From: Gimesia maris
GTDB taxonomy: Bacteria > Planctomycetota > Planctomycetia > Planctomycetales > Planctomycetaceae
Direction: 5' to 3'
Length of the DNA: 64,000 nucleotides
Assembly: GCF_008298035.1 (NCBI RefSeq)
Contig: NZ_CP042910.1
Location: 6,510,001 to 6,574,000 of the forward strand
Shown: in pieces, positions 8,956-17,369 of the stretch
Layout: every line of letters begins with the position of its first letter
How positions within the stretch are numbered: position 1 is the first letter of the stretch
Translations under genes and position numbers: made by a program
The notes under the pieces: generated by a model
Told to the model about the DNA's origin: nothing
The model's input: the letters and a program-made list of their open reading frames with translations, nothing else
The model's database searches: none

Positions 8956-9375
8956 CTATTCGCCTTGAATCGTTACGACCAGTCTGCGACTGCCGCCATG
9001 ATTGCGATGCTCACACAAATAGATTCCCTGCCAGGTTCCCAGACAGAGGCGCCCTTCGCTGATCGGGATCGTCAACGAATTTCCAATCAGCGACGCTTTG
9101 ACATGTGCGGGCATATCATCGGGTCCTTCACAGGTATGCACGTAAGGAAATGATTCCGGTGCAATCTTGTTAAATGACATTTCCAGATCCACGGGGACAT
9201 CCGGATCTGCATTTTCATTGATTGAAAGTGAAGCGGAGGTATGCATGATAAAGACATGCATTAAGCCAACCTTGATCGTTGAGAGTTCTGGAATTTCACT
9301 GAGAACTTCTTGAGTGACAATATGAAAACCACGTCGAAACGCAGGCAGACGAATCTGCTTTTGTATCCAGGCCAT
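8956..9375 (-). CDS. yjbQ: YjbQ/UPF0047 family protein
   Basis: A 139-aa protein of the UPF0047 family, proposed to have thiamine-phosphate synthase side activity. Conserved features are HTSASLSINENADPDV, the DMPAHVKASL block and GTWQGIYLCEHRNHGG near the C-terminus. A longer open frame begins at 9447, but the start at 9375 (MAWIQKQIRLPA) gives the normal length and avoids overlap with aroC. It lies 14 bp downstream of aroC on the minus strand, probably in one transcript. Confidence 0.9.
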   Translation of the reverse strand: MAWIQKQIRLPAFRRGFHIVTQEVLSEIPELSTIKVGLMHVFIMHTSASLSINENADPDVPVDLEMSFNKIAPESFPYVHTCEGPDDMPAHVKASLIGNSLTIPISEGRLCLGTWQGIYLCEHRNHGGSRRLVVTIQGE

Positions 9376-9389
9376 GATGGATTTCTCTT

Positions 9390-10538
9390 TCAAACGTTGT
9401 GAGTGCGATCCGGAGCCGCTGCACATTGCGCCCGCCAGCGTAACCAATGGTCGGCCAGCGTGATGGCAATCATTGCTTCCGCGATGGGAACGAAGCGAGG
9501 CAACAGACAGGGATCATGCCGCCCCTTTGTGCGAATCGTTGTTGCCTCTCCCTGGCTGGTAACCGTCGGCTGTTCGATCAGCAGACTGCTGGTTGGCTTG
9601 ACCGCTGCTCGAAAGACAAGGGGTTGCCCCGTGGAGATCCCACCCAGATTGCCTCCATGACGATTCGTGTCCGTCCCAATTACAGGTTCCCCACTTTCGT
9701 CGCTCTCTTCAGCAATGAAGTGATCGTTATTTTCACTGCCCCTCATGGTCGCACAGCCAAACCCGGAGCCATATTCGACTCCCAGAACGGCGGGAATACT
9801 GAACAGGGCTTTGGCTATATCTGCTTTCAGTTTGTCGAAAACCGGTTCTCCCAGTCCCGCGGGGACATTGATGGCAGCAATTTCTGCGACGCCACCAATC
9901 GAATCGCCATCTTTTCTGACAGAATCGATGAAGTCGAACATCTGACGCGCCAGATCATGATCGGGACAGCGGACCGGGTTCAAACTGCCATCCGAAAATG
10001 TCTCGACCTGTGCTGCTGTGATCGAAGTCGGATCGGAGATTTTTGCCTTGAGATGTCCGACCTGGGTCACATATCCGATGATGCGTCCACCGAATGCGGC
10101 ATTCAGAATTTTTTTGGCGACCACACCCGCTGCAACACGGACATTCGTTTCACGTGCACTGGAACGTCCACCGCCACGGTAATCGCGAAAACCGTATTTG
10201 GCGTCATAGGTGTAGTCCGCATGCCCCGGGCGATATTTGTCTTTGATATCGCTATAGTCTTTACTCCGCTGGTCCTCATTACGGATGAGAATCGCCAGAC
10301 TGGTTCCTGTTGTGATTCCCTCAAACACGCCGGAAAGGATCTCGGGATGATCTGCTTCTTTACGCTGCGTGACAATCTTGCTTTGTCCCGGTTTGCGGCG
10401 ATTGAGATCAACCAGCAGATCTTCCACGCTGATTGGAATCCCTGGCGGAACGCCATCTATAATCACGACATTGCCCGGACCGTGGCTTTCGCCTGCTGTT
10501 GTAATCCGAAATGCTTGTCCAAAACTGTTTCCTGCCAT
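9390..10538 (-). CDS. aroC: Chorismate synthase
   Basis: Chorismate synthase converts 5-enolpyruvylshikimate-3-phosphate to chorismate using reduced FMN, the last step of the shikimate pathway. The 382-aa protein starts MAGNSFGQAFRITTAGESHG, and has GRSSARETNVRVAAG and RHDPCLLPRFVPIAEAM, all family signatures. The frame is open to 10562, but the ATG at 10538 gives the canonical N-terminus. It sits upstream of yjbQ. Confidence 0.98.
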   Translation of the reverse strand: MAGNSFGQAFRITTAGESHGPGNVVIIDGVPPGIPISVEDLLVDLNRRKPGQSKIVTQRKEADHPEILSGVFEGITTGTSLAILIRNEDQRSKDYSDIKDKYRPGHADYTYDAKYGFRDYRGGGRSSARETNVRVAAGVVAKKILNAAFGGRIIGYVTQVGHLKAKISDPTSITAAQVETFSDGSLNPVRCPDHDLARQMFDFIDSVRKDGDSIGGVAEIAAINVPAGLGEPVFDKLKADIAKALFSIPAVLGVEYGSGFGCATMRGSENNDHFIAEESDESGEPVIGTDTNRHGGNLGGISTGQPLVFRAAVKPTSSLLIEQPTVTSQGEATTIRTKGRHDPCLLPRFVPIAEAMIAITLADHWLRWRAQCAAAPDRTHNV

Positions 10539-10760
10539 ACCCTGATTGTAGCGGGACTTCAAGGAATTTCATCCTTCCCGGCTGTCTCCACGGTATGAAT
10601 TCAGCGAGAAGGTAGGAATTGTTCCGAATATTCCCGCTACAAACCTGCAGGAACTGGTGCTGCCCGCTAAAATACCCGGGCTAAACAGGGTTTCCTGAAC
10701 CAGCCCTGTGTAAATGTATCGAACCAGCAGGGCCGGTAAAGTACCAGAATAGAAAGATGT

Positions 10761-11519
10761 TTGACCGTGTCGACACAGCCACCCCAGCAATTTCAGACGC
10801 CTCCCGTTTCAGGTTGCATGATACTGAGTCTGATGATTTTTATGGGCTGCATGCTCCCATTGATCTTTGTCGATCTTGCAGAGACTGCCTTACGAAATCT
10901 GCACCTCAGTCCACAGGCTGCCATCCTGGTTCTATTTGGAATGATCTTTGGCTCTCTGATCAACTTCCCCATCGCAAGGTTTCCCCTTGACCGGGAAGTA
11001 AATGTTCCCGTGTTTGAGTCTCTGGCCGGTATGCAACTGATGCCGAAGATGCAACGCTTGAGGCAGGAAGCAGTTATTGCCGTCAATCTGGGAGGTTGCG
11101 TGATTCCCGTTTTACTGGCGATCTGGCTGTCTCGCTTTATTATTGGAGGGGGCATCACACCGGTTCTGGTAACAATCGTGGGGATCTGCCTGAATACCAT
11201 GGTCTGTTATCGTACCTCACGGCTGGTACCGGGAATGGGGATTGCCATGCCGGTCTTCATCCCGCCCCTGGTGTCGGTCATCGCAACGATTCTCGGCTTT
11301 GGGATCATCGGACCGCTGACCGGTAATGCGGATATGAATTACCAGGCTTTGTATGCCCCGATTGCCTTTGTGATTGGTATTTCCGGTCCGCTGATAGGAG
11401 CCGACCTGTTTCACTGGAACGATTTCAAAAAACTGGATTCCCCATCGATCAGTATCGGCGGTGCCGGGACCTGGGACGGAATCGTCCTCTCAGGCATGAT
11501 CGCCGCACTTATTGTTTGA
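10761..11519 (+). CDS. DUF1614 integral membrane protein
   Basis: A 252-aa polytopic membrane protein with about seven hydrophobic segments. The region YRTSRLVPGMGIAMPVFIPP and the C-terminal SIGGAGTWDGIVLSGMIAAL match DUF1614, a family of uncharacterised membrane proteins. The start is uncertain: TTG at 10761 (with GAAAG upstream) or ATG at 10818, directly before the first membrane segment. Its last 11 bp overlap the end of the convergent TlpA-like gene. No function is known. Confidence 0.8.
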   Translation: MTVSTQPPQQFQTPPVSGCMILSLMIFMGCMLPLIFVDLAETALRNLHLSPQAAILVLFGMIFGSLINFPIARFPLDREVNVPVFESLAGMQLMPKMQRLRQEAVIAVNLGGCVIPVLLAIWLSRFIIGGGITPVLVTIVGICLNTMVCYRTSRLVPGMGIAMPVFIPPLVSVIATILGFGIIGPLTGNADMNYQALYAPIAFVIGISGPLIGADLFHWNDFKKLDSPSISIGGAGTWDGIVLSGMIAALIV

Positions 11520-12147
11520 GGGTTTCTGTTTTCAACAGGCTCTCTACAAAAGGGATTACATCCCGCTTGTAGGTGTATCCTTCTTTGCCGTATTCTCGGC
11601 GTTCATTGTCAAATCGTTTCGCCTGCTTGCCCTGCCGATCATAAACATAAGTCGCCGGCATTGAAGCCAGATCCAGTGTGGGAAACAGTTCCTCTGCGGG
11701 CACATTACTGACGATATTCGTCATATAAGCCTTGTGTTTAGTGAGAAACTTTTCGACCGGTTTTTTATAATACTCGGGTGGATAATTCTTGCCTCCGAAG
11801 TAATCACAATTGAAAGAAACACAAACAACCTCGTTCGGGTACTGATTCTGTAAAGAAACAAGATCCGGAAATTCACGCAGACAGGGAGGACAGGATGTTG
11901 ACCAGAGATCAACGACCACAACTTTCCCCTGATTTTCTGCGATGAACTGCTCAACATAGCGCCAGTCAGCAATTTTCAGCGTGGGTTTCACAACCGGTAT
12001 ACCACTCACACTGCCTGACTCGTTTGATTCATTCACATCAGCCCCACACCCCGAAAGCAGAAATAAAAGTGTCGCACAAATCACGGGGAGCAGGATTTGC
12101 TTTTCTTGAAAAAAGATTGTGAATGTTTGTCGTAAATTGAACTTCAT
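11509..12147 (-). CDS. TlpA-like thioredoxin-fold lipoprotein
   Basis: A 212-aa exported thiol-disulfide protein. The signal peptide ends in the lipobox LLSGC, with C34 as the lipidated cysteine. The thioredoxin domain starts near residue 55 and holds the active site CPPC at 86-89 (after WSTS) and the cis-proline motif SMPATYVYD. It probably reduces or isomerises disulfides, or serves cytochrome maturation, at the outer face of the inner membrane. It is monocistronic, divergent from the TauE gene across a 199-bp gap, and overlaps DUF1614 tail to tail by 11 bp. Confidence 0.9.
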   Translation of the reverse strand: MKFNLRQTFTIFFQEKQILLPVICATLLFLLSGCGADVNESNESGSVSGIPVVKPTLKIADWRYVEQFIAENQGKVVVVDLWSTSCPPCLREFPDLVSLQNQYPNEVVCVSFNCDYFGGKNYPPEYYKKPVEKFLTKHKAYMTNIVSNVPAEELFPTLDLASMPATYVYDRQGKQAKRFDNERREYGKEGYTYKRDVIPFVESLLKTETLKQ

Positions 12148-12346
12148 TCTCTTGGTACTCTGTCATAGAAAGCTTTACACTCTAATCTACGTTCAAGTTT
12201 ACTAAACTGTGCTGAAAACGAACAGATTAGTAATAGAGACGCGAGGTTCAGACAGCATTTATCTTAAACTCTGAATCAATTTTGATCCCCACCCTGTGGG
12301 ACAGTTCCGAACATCCCAATCCATTTCTGAAGGAAAGTAGAACCCG

Positions 12347-13150
12347 TTGGTCTGGTGGCATTATTTATTACTGGCGGGTGTTGGCTGTATTGCCGGTATC
12401 CTGAATGTTCTGGCAGGGGGGGGCTCACTTATACTGATGCCCATCATGGTGTTTCTGGATATTCCCGGAGCCGTCACAAATGGTACTGTACGTATCGCGA
12501 TTTTAGGTCAGAACCTGACGGCAGTCGCCGGTTTTAAACAAAAAGGCTTTTCTGATTACCGCCTCAGCCTGACCCTGGCGCTGTGCGCACTGCCCGGTAC
12601 TGTCATTGGCGCTTTTTTAGGCACTAAACTCAGCAATGCCTGGTTTAATCGCGTCCTGGCAATTATCATGTTGGGAGTTCTGGTAACAATGATTCTTGGT
12701 AATCGTAAAAAGAAAAAACCAGAACCGAAAGAGGAAGAAACTTCAATCAGTTCATCAATCGATGGGAATCTTTCCGAAACCACGGTTTCTGAACCTTCGG
12801 TATCCGTCACCGGTTATCTGTTGATGGTTCTGGCAGGATTTTATGGAGGATTTATTCAGGCGGGTGTCGGTTTTATTCTGATAGCCATTATTCATAATTT
12901 GATGAATATTGATTTAGTACGAACCAATATGCATAAGGTGTTTATCGTAGCCGTCTATACGATCGCAGCGATCGGAATCTTTGCATGGCAAGGGCAAATC
13001 TGGTGGCTTACCGGATTGATCCTGATGATCGGAATGTCGATTGGCGGCTGGATTGGATCAAATCTGGCCGTTAATAAAGGGGATGCATTCATCCGCACAG
13101 TTTTATATATTGCCCTTGTCTGCATGTCGATCAAACTACTATTTATGTAA
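12347..13150 (+). CDS. TauE/SafE (TSUP) family membrane permease
   Basis: A 267-aa membrane protein of the TSUP family, which exports sulfite, sulfoacetate or related anions. The N-terminal half carries GCIAGILNVLAGGGSLILMP and the second half GGFIQAGVGFILIAII, the two inverted-repeat signatures. A charged loop (residues 120-150, Lys/Glu/Ser-rich) separates the halves. The start is TTG at 12347, supported by AAGGAAAG about 10 bp upstream and by the hydrophobic segment that begins directly after it. The substrate is not deducible. Confidence 0.88.
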   Translation: MVWWHYLLLAGVGCIAGILNVLAGGGSLILMPIMVFLDIPGAVTNGTVRIAILGQNLTAVAGFKQKGFSDYRLSLTLALCALPGTVIGAFLGTKLSNAWFNRVLAIIMLGVLVTMILGNRKKKKPEPKEEETSISSSIDGNLSETTVSEPSVSVTGYLLMVLAGFYGGFIQAGVGFILIAIIHNLMNIDLVRTNMHKVFIVAVYTIAAIGIFAWQGQIWWLTGLILMIGMSIGGWIGSNLAVNKGDAFIRTVLYIALVCMSIKLLFM

Positions 13151-13190
13151 CAGCAATCGTTCATTTTTGGATGATTGTCTTTTTCAGATC

Positions 13191-14153
13191 ATGAAACGGG
13201 TTTCCATGTTGTGGCGACTGAAACAAACGGTGGTTTATCTGTCCCTGTTGATTCTGGTGGGAACGGTTTCCCTGACCGGCGGCATTGCAGATGATCCTGA
13301 AATCAGAACTGCATTTGACGCAAAACGCTCGTTTGACTATCTGACCAGAATCTGTCGCCTCAAATCACGTATCAGTGGTTCTCCCGGCATGGCGGCGCAG
13401 CAGAAACTCATTCTGGACCATTTCAAGGAACTCAAAGCAAAAGTCCAGTTCCAGTCTTTCGATGCCCCGCACCCGATTACCGGGAACCCGGTGCGGATGA
13501 ATAATATGATTGTCAGCTGGAATCCGGATGCCAAAAAACGTATTCTGCTGGCCTGTCACTATGATACAAGGCCGTTTCCCGATCGTGATCGAAATAATCC
13601 CCGGGGTTTATTCATTGGAGCAAACGATGGCGGTAGTGGCGTCGCCTTTCTCATGGAGCTGGGAAACGTAATGCCGACTTTGAAAGTCAGCCACGGCTAC
13701 GGAGTTGATTTCGTCTTCTTTGATGGCGAGGAACTGGTCTACCGTCAGAATGATCCTTATTTTCTGGGTTCGAAATATTTTGCCGAGCAGTACAAAAATG
13801 AACCGCGTGAATTCGAATATGTCTACGGCGTCCTGCTGGATATGATCGCCGACAGGAATCTCGGAATCTACATGGAGAAAAACAGTCTGAAGTATGCGCC
13901 GCAGTTAACACACAGCATCTGGGATGCAGCTCGCAAAACCGGGGTGCGGGAGTTTTTTGCTCAAGCCAAATACGAAATCAGGGATGACCATCTCCCCCTG
14001 AATGAAATTGCCGGCATCCCGACATGTGATATTATTGATTTTGATTACCCGGCCTGGCACACGACCCGCGATATTCCCCGTTACTGTTCTGGAGCCAGTC
14101 TGGAAAAAGTGGGAACCGTGCTCATCTACTGGCTGCAGAACCTGCCAGAGTGA
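13191..14153 (+). CDS. Exported M28-family glutaminyl-cyclase-like protein
   Basis: A 320-aa protein with an N-terminal signal or anchor (residues 8-32) and an M28 zinc hydrolase fold. The motifs fit glutaminyl-peptide cyclotransferase better than an aminopeptidase: CHYDTRP (122-128), GAND at 143-146, FFDGEE with E180/E181, LLDMIADRN, RDDHLPL and the WH pair at 289-290. By analogy D146, E181 and H290 would bind zinc and E180 act as acid/base. It would form N-terminal pyroglutamate on exported proteins. The frame is open from 13041, but the ATG at 13191 avoids a 110-bp overlap with TauE. Confidence 0.85.
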   Translation: MKRVSMLWRLKQTVVYLSLLILVGTVSLTGGIADDPEIRTAFDAKRSFDYLTRICRLKSRISGSPGMAAQQKLILDHFKELKAKVQFQSFDAPHPITGNPVRMNNMIVSWNPDAKKRILLACHYDTRPFPDRDRNNPRGLFIGANDGGSGVAFLMELGNVMPTLKVSHGYGVDFVFFDGEELVYRQNDPYFLGSKYFAEQYKNEPREFEYVYGVLLDMIADRNLGIYMEKNSLKYAPQLTHSIWDAARKTGVREFFAQAKYEIRDDHLPLNEIAGIPTCDIIDFDYPAWHTTRDIPRYCSGASLEKVGTVLIYWLQNLPE

Positions 14154-14166
14154 AAGAACGTTTTTC

Positions 14167-14226
14167 ATGTATGTATTGCCCGATTCAACGATTACCGCCC
14201 GCTACGAAATGGAATCAGAGGCATGA
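14167..14226 (+). CDS. Possible 19-codon leader ORF coupled to cydA
   Basis: A short open frame (MYVLPDSTITARYEMESEA) ends with a TGA that overlaps the cydA start codon in an ATGA arrangement. Only a weak purine stretch precedes its ATG. It may couple translation of cydA to upstream translation, or be chance. It has no recognisable homology by eye. Confidence 0.2.
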   Translation: MYVLPDSTITARYEMESEA

Positions 14227-15575
14227 TTGATTCACTGCTGTTACATCGCGTGCAGTTTGCTTTCACGGCTTCCTTTCATTATCTGTTTCCCCAGTTGACG
14301 ATGGGACTGGCGCTATTAATTTTCATCCTGAAATGCATAGGCTTACGTGGCAATCCCTGGGCCGATGCCGCCGCGCGGTTCTGGTTAAAGATATTTGGAC
14401 TCACTTTCCTGATGGGAGTCGTCACAGGCATTCCACTCGAATTCCAGTTTGGAACCAACTGGGCGCAACTTGTAAAATCGACGGGATCGATCCTGGGACA
14501 AACCCTGGCGATGGAAGGGATCTTTGCATTTTTCCTGGAGTCCACCTTTCTCTATCTGCTGATCTTTGGTGAGAAGAAACTGGGAAAACGATTGCATTGC
14601 CTGGTCTCTTTCCTCCTGTTTGCAGGTACCTGGTTAAGCGGATATTTCATCATTTGTACGAATGCCTTTCTGCAGCATCCAGTCGGCTACCGGATCGGAG
14701 AAGATGGCATCTACCAGCTGACCAGTATCTGGGCGTTACTCAGCAATCCCTGGGCGATCAAACAATATCTGCATACCATGACCGGCGCCGTCATAACCGG
14801 ATGTTTCACTATGGCATCGATTGCCGCCTTCCATTTACTGAAACAGCAGCACCAGGACATTTCCCGCCGTTATCTGTCGGTGGCAGTGCTGGTCGGTTTT
14901 CCCGCCAGCATGATTGCTGCCATGCCGACCGGCGACTGGGAAGCCAAACAGGTCCAACAGCATCAGCCAGTCAAATTCGCAGCGATGGAAGGTCACTTTC
15001 ATACGGAGGATGGTGCCGGCCTGGTCATCCTTGGCCAACCCAATCTTCAGGAAATGAAAATCGATAACCCGATCATAATACCGAAAGCACTCTCGTTTCT
15101 GACCCACGCCAGCTGGAATGCGCGAGTGAAGGGACTCACCGAATATGATCGAGATCTCTGGCCTGATAATATTGAGCTACTGTATTTTTCCTATCACATC
15201 ATGGCAGGCTTAGGAACGCTGTTTATCGCATTGATGGGAATCAGCCTGGTACTTGTCTTAAAAAGAAAGCTGCACACCAGTCGCTTCATTCTCTGGCTGT
15301 TAATGCTTTCCCTGCCATTTCCTTTTATTGCCAATACCGCGGGCTGGTTCACTACTGAAATCGGACGGCAGCCCTGGTTGATCTATAACCTGATGAAGAC
15401 GGCGGATGGCGCATCGAATAACATTTCGCAGGGAAATGTCATGTTTACTCTCCTCGGGTTTATGGGACTTTATCTGTTATTGTCAGTTTTGTATTTTTTC
15501 CTGGTGACTCGAATCATCGGAAAGGGACCTGAACTCATCAATCAACCAGAAACCGAGACTGAAGGGGTAGCATAA
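14223..15575 (+). CDS. cydA: Cytochrome bd quinol oxidase subunit I
   Basis: CydA carries the haems b558, b595 and d of the cytochrome bd oxidase, which oxidises quinol and reduces oxygen in the inner membrane. The likely haem ligands are H19, H184 and M327; E98 and E106 match conserved glutamates, and GRQPW is at 381-385. The 450-aa length indicates the short Q-loop form, compared with 522 aa in E. coli. About nine membrane segments are visible. cydB starts 1 bp after the stop, so the two are one operon. Confidence 0.97.
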   Translation: MIDSLLLHRVQFAFTASFHYLFPQLTMGLALLIFILKCIGLRGNPWADAAARFWLKIFGLTFLMGVVTGIPLEFQFGTNWAQLVKSTGSILGQTLAMEGIFAFFLESTFLYLLIFGEKKLGKRLHCLVSFLLFAGTWLSGYFIICTNAFLQHPVGYRIGEDGIYQLTSIWALLSNPWAIKQYLHTMTGAVITGCFTMASIAAFHLLKQQHQDISRRYLSVAVLVGFPASMIAAMPTGDWEAKQVQQHQPVKFAAMEGHFHTEDGAGLVILGQPNLQEMKIDNPIIIPKALSFLTHASWNARVKGLTEYDRDLWPDNIELLYFSYHIMAGLGTLFIALMGISLVLVLKRKLHTSRFILWLLMLSLPFPFIANTAGWFTTEIGRQPWLIYNLMKTADGASNNISQGNVMFTLLGFMGLYLLLSVLYFFLVTRIIGKGPELINQPETETEGVA

Positions 15576-15576
15576 A

Positions 15577-16617
15577 ATGGAAACGGTCTGGTTGATCCTG
15601 CTGGTTCTGATGATCGCGACTTACATCGTCCTTGATGGTTTTGACCTGGGAGTCGGAGTCCTGCACCTGCTGATTGCCCGCGATCGTTCGGAACAGAAAC
15701 AGATCATACAGTCGATCGCCCCGGTCTGGGATGGGAATGAAGTCTGGCTGATTGCCGCAGGTGGCACAATGATGATGGCATTCCCCGGATTTCTCAGTTC
15801 CATGTTCAGCGGATTTTATCTGCCATTGACCATGGTGGTCTGGCTGCTGATCTTTCGGGCGATCAGTATTGAACTGCCACACTACCTCTCAGATTCATTG
15901 TGGATCCATTTCTGGAACCTGATGCTGTTTGTTGCCAGTGGATTACTGATCATCATCCTGGGGGCCGCCATGGCGAATATTTATCGGGGTGTCCCCCTGG
16001 ATGCGACAGGTTCTTTTTTTGAACCCCTGTGGACAAATTTTCGTATTGGTCCGCCAACGGGAATTCTGGACTGGTACACAATCCTGAGTGGTGTCACCTC
16101 TGCGACGTTCCTCCTGCATCACGGTGCACTCTGGCTTGTGGCCAAAACGGATGGCAGAGTCCAGCAACACGCGCGTCAGGCAGCCACGTGGCTCTGGACT
16201 GGTTCAATCGGCCTGACCCTCGTCATATTCATTGCCAGCTGGTATGTACAACCTCTTGCCCGGACAAGCTTCTCGGAGACACCCTGGAAAATCATTCTGC
16301 CACTGGCTGCAGTCCTGTCTTTGCTTGCATCTGGTTATCTTCGCTGGAAAAATAAAAACATGCCGGCCTTTTTGAGTTCGGGCCTGTTTATTTACCTCGT
16401 AATTTTCTCAGGAGCCATGGCGATTTACCCCAATATCCTGCCCGGATTAAATCCTGAACATCATCTCACAATCTATAATACTTCGCCTGGACCCGAAAAA
16501 CTGACCACCACTTTGTACTGGTGGATTCCCGGTATTCTGCTGGTGGGCGTTTATTTCACGATCCTGTTCCGATCCCTGCCTGCCGTGATTTCTGCCAGTT
16601 CAGAAGACGACCATTAG
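15577..16617 (+). CDS. cydB: Cytochrome bd quinol oxidase subunit II
   Basis: CydB is the second membrane subunit of the bd oxidase. The 346-aa protein begins METVWLILLVLMIATYIVLDGFD-like, with the typical DGFDLGVGVL segment, and has WDGNEVWLIAAGG, both strongly conserved in CydB. Eight or nine hydrophobic segments are present. No small CydX-like gene is recognisable after it, although such genes are short and easily missed. Confidence 0.96.
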   Translation: METVWLILLVLMIATYIVLDGFDLGVGVLHLLIARDRSEQKQIIQSIAPVWDGNEVWLIAAGGTMMMAFPGFLSSMFSGFYLPLTMVVWLLIFRAISIELPHYLSDSLWIHFWNLMLFVASGLLIIILGAAMANIYRGVPLDATGSFFEPLWTNFRIGPPTGILDWYTILSGVTSATFLLHHGALWLVAKTDGRVQQHARQAATWLWTGSIGLTLVIFIASWYVQPLARTSFSETPWKIILPLAAVLSLLASGYLRWKNKNMPAFLSSGLFIYLVIFSGAMAIYPNILPGLNPEHHLTIYNTSPGPEKLTTTLYWWIPGILLVGVYFTILFRSLPAVISASSEDDH

Positions 16618-16627
16618 ATCTGGCGTC

Positions 16628-16648
16628 TGTTGAGTGTTGAGTGTTGAG
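16628..16648. repeat. Three tandem copies of TGTTGAG
   Basis: Three exact copies of a 7-bp unit lie 10 bp after the cydB stop. The 208-bp gap to the next gene holds no other clear structure. Confidence 0.8.
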
Positions 16649-16825
16649 AAAAAACACCATTCCCGTTCATTCATTTCAGTTTACCCTGAAATAAAGGAAT
16701 CCTGAAAAGCAAACAAAACTGCTCTGTTCCCGTCTCTTATTCCGCATGCAAAATAAATTCCATCACACACGTTTCATCTGAAACGGAATTTGTTAGACTG
16801 AAAACGAGAGGACTGGCAGTTTGAA

Positions 16826-17350
16826 ATGTTAACATTTCAGCAGGCAAAGGGATTCCCCCCACCATCACTCAAGGACGCAGCAATAGTGACAGACACGATC
16901 CCGGGCATAATCGTTGGTACACTTCTTGTGCTATTTGGAGCAGGACTGATCCAATTGCATCGTACCTCGTGGTTCCATCGACAGCACGATGATGAACTGG
17001 GTGACGATGACTACCAGTTTTTTGCTAAACAGTACCGACGTCGGATGCAAACATCTAGCCTGTTGATGGTGATCGGTTTTCTGATTGTGATTGGCGATTC
17101 ACCCTATATGCCTTGGAAGTCCTATCCCGGATTATTCGCGGCTTACTGGGGAGGGATCCTGCTGATCGCATTCTGGGTGATCCTGTGTGCGATCGGGGAC
17201 ATGAGCGCCTCGCGTATCCGATCAACTAGGCTGATTTCACGCGTTCATGATCAACAGCGACTACTGGAACAACAGCTGATGGAAATGCGGAAGAATCATC
17301 AGAAATCAGCGGACGAAGATTCAAAAACGCCTTCTGACCAGGAGAATTGA
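16826..17350 (+). CDS. Small integral membrane protein, unknown
   Basis: I do not recognise a family. The 174-aa protein has three hydrophobic segments (about 26-45, 72-90 and 103-128) and a charged C-terminal tail from about 140, rich in Gln, Glu, Arg and Lys with coiled-coil character. The ATG at 16826 has GAGAGGA about 12-18 bp upstream; a GTG at 16886 just before the first membrane segment is an alternative start. It ends 19 bp from the convergent sulfotransferase gene. Confidence 0.65.
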   Translation: MLTFQQAKGFPPPSLKDAAIVTDTIPGIIVGTLLVLFGAGLIQLHRTSWFHRQHDDELGDDDYQFFAKQYRRRMQTSSLLMVIGFLIVIGDSPYMPWKSYPGLFAAYWGGILLIAFWVILCAIGDMSASRIRSTRLISRVHDQQRLLEQQLMEMRKNHQKSADEDSKTPSDQEN

Positions 17351-17369
17351 ATCCTGTTGAGCAGGCTGA

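Noticed and set aside
9447..10598. A 383-codon plus-strand frame opposite aroC
   Set aside because: It is exactly antisense to a clear chorismate synthase; its translation has no family pattern, and the minus-strand gene explains the open frame through codon bias.
10685..10709. ACAGGG/CCCTGT inverted repeat upstream of DUF1614
   Set aside because: A 6-bp stem with a 13-nt loop in a 222-bp gap is expected by chance.
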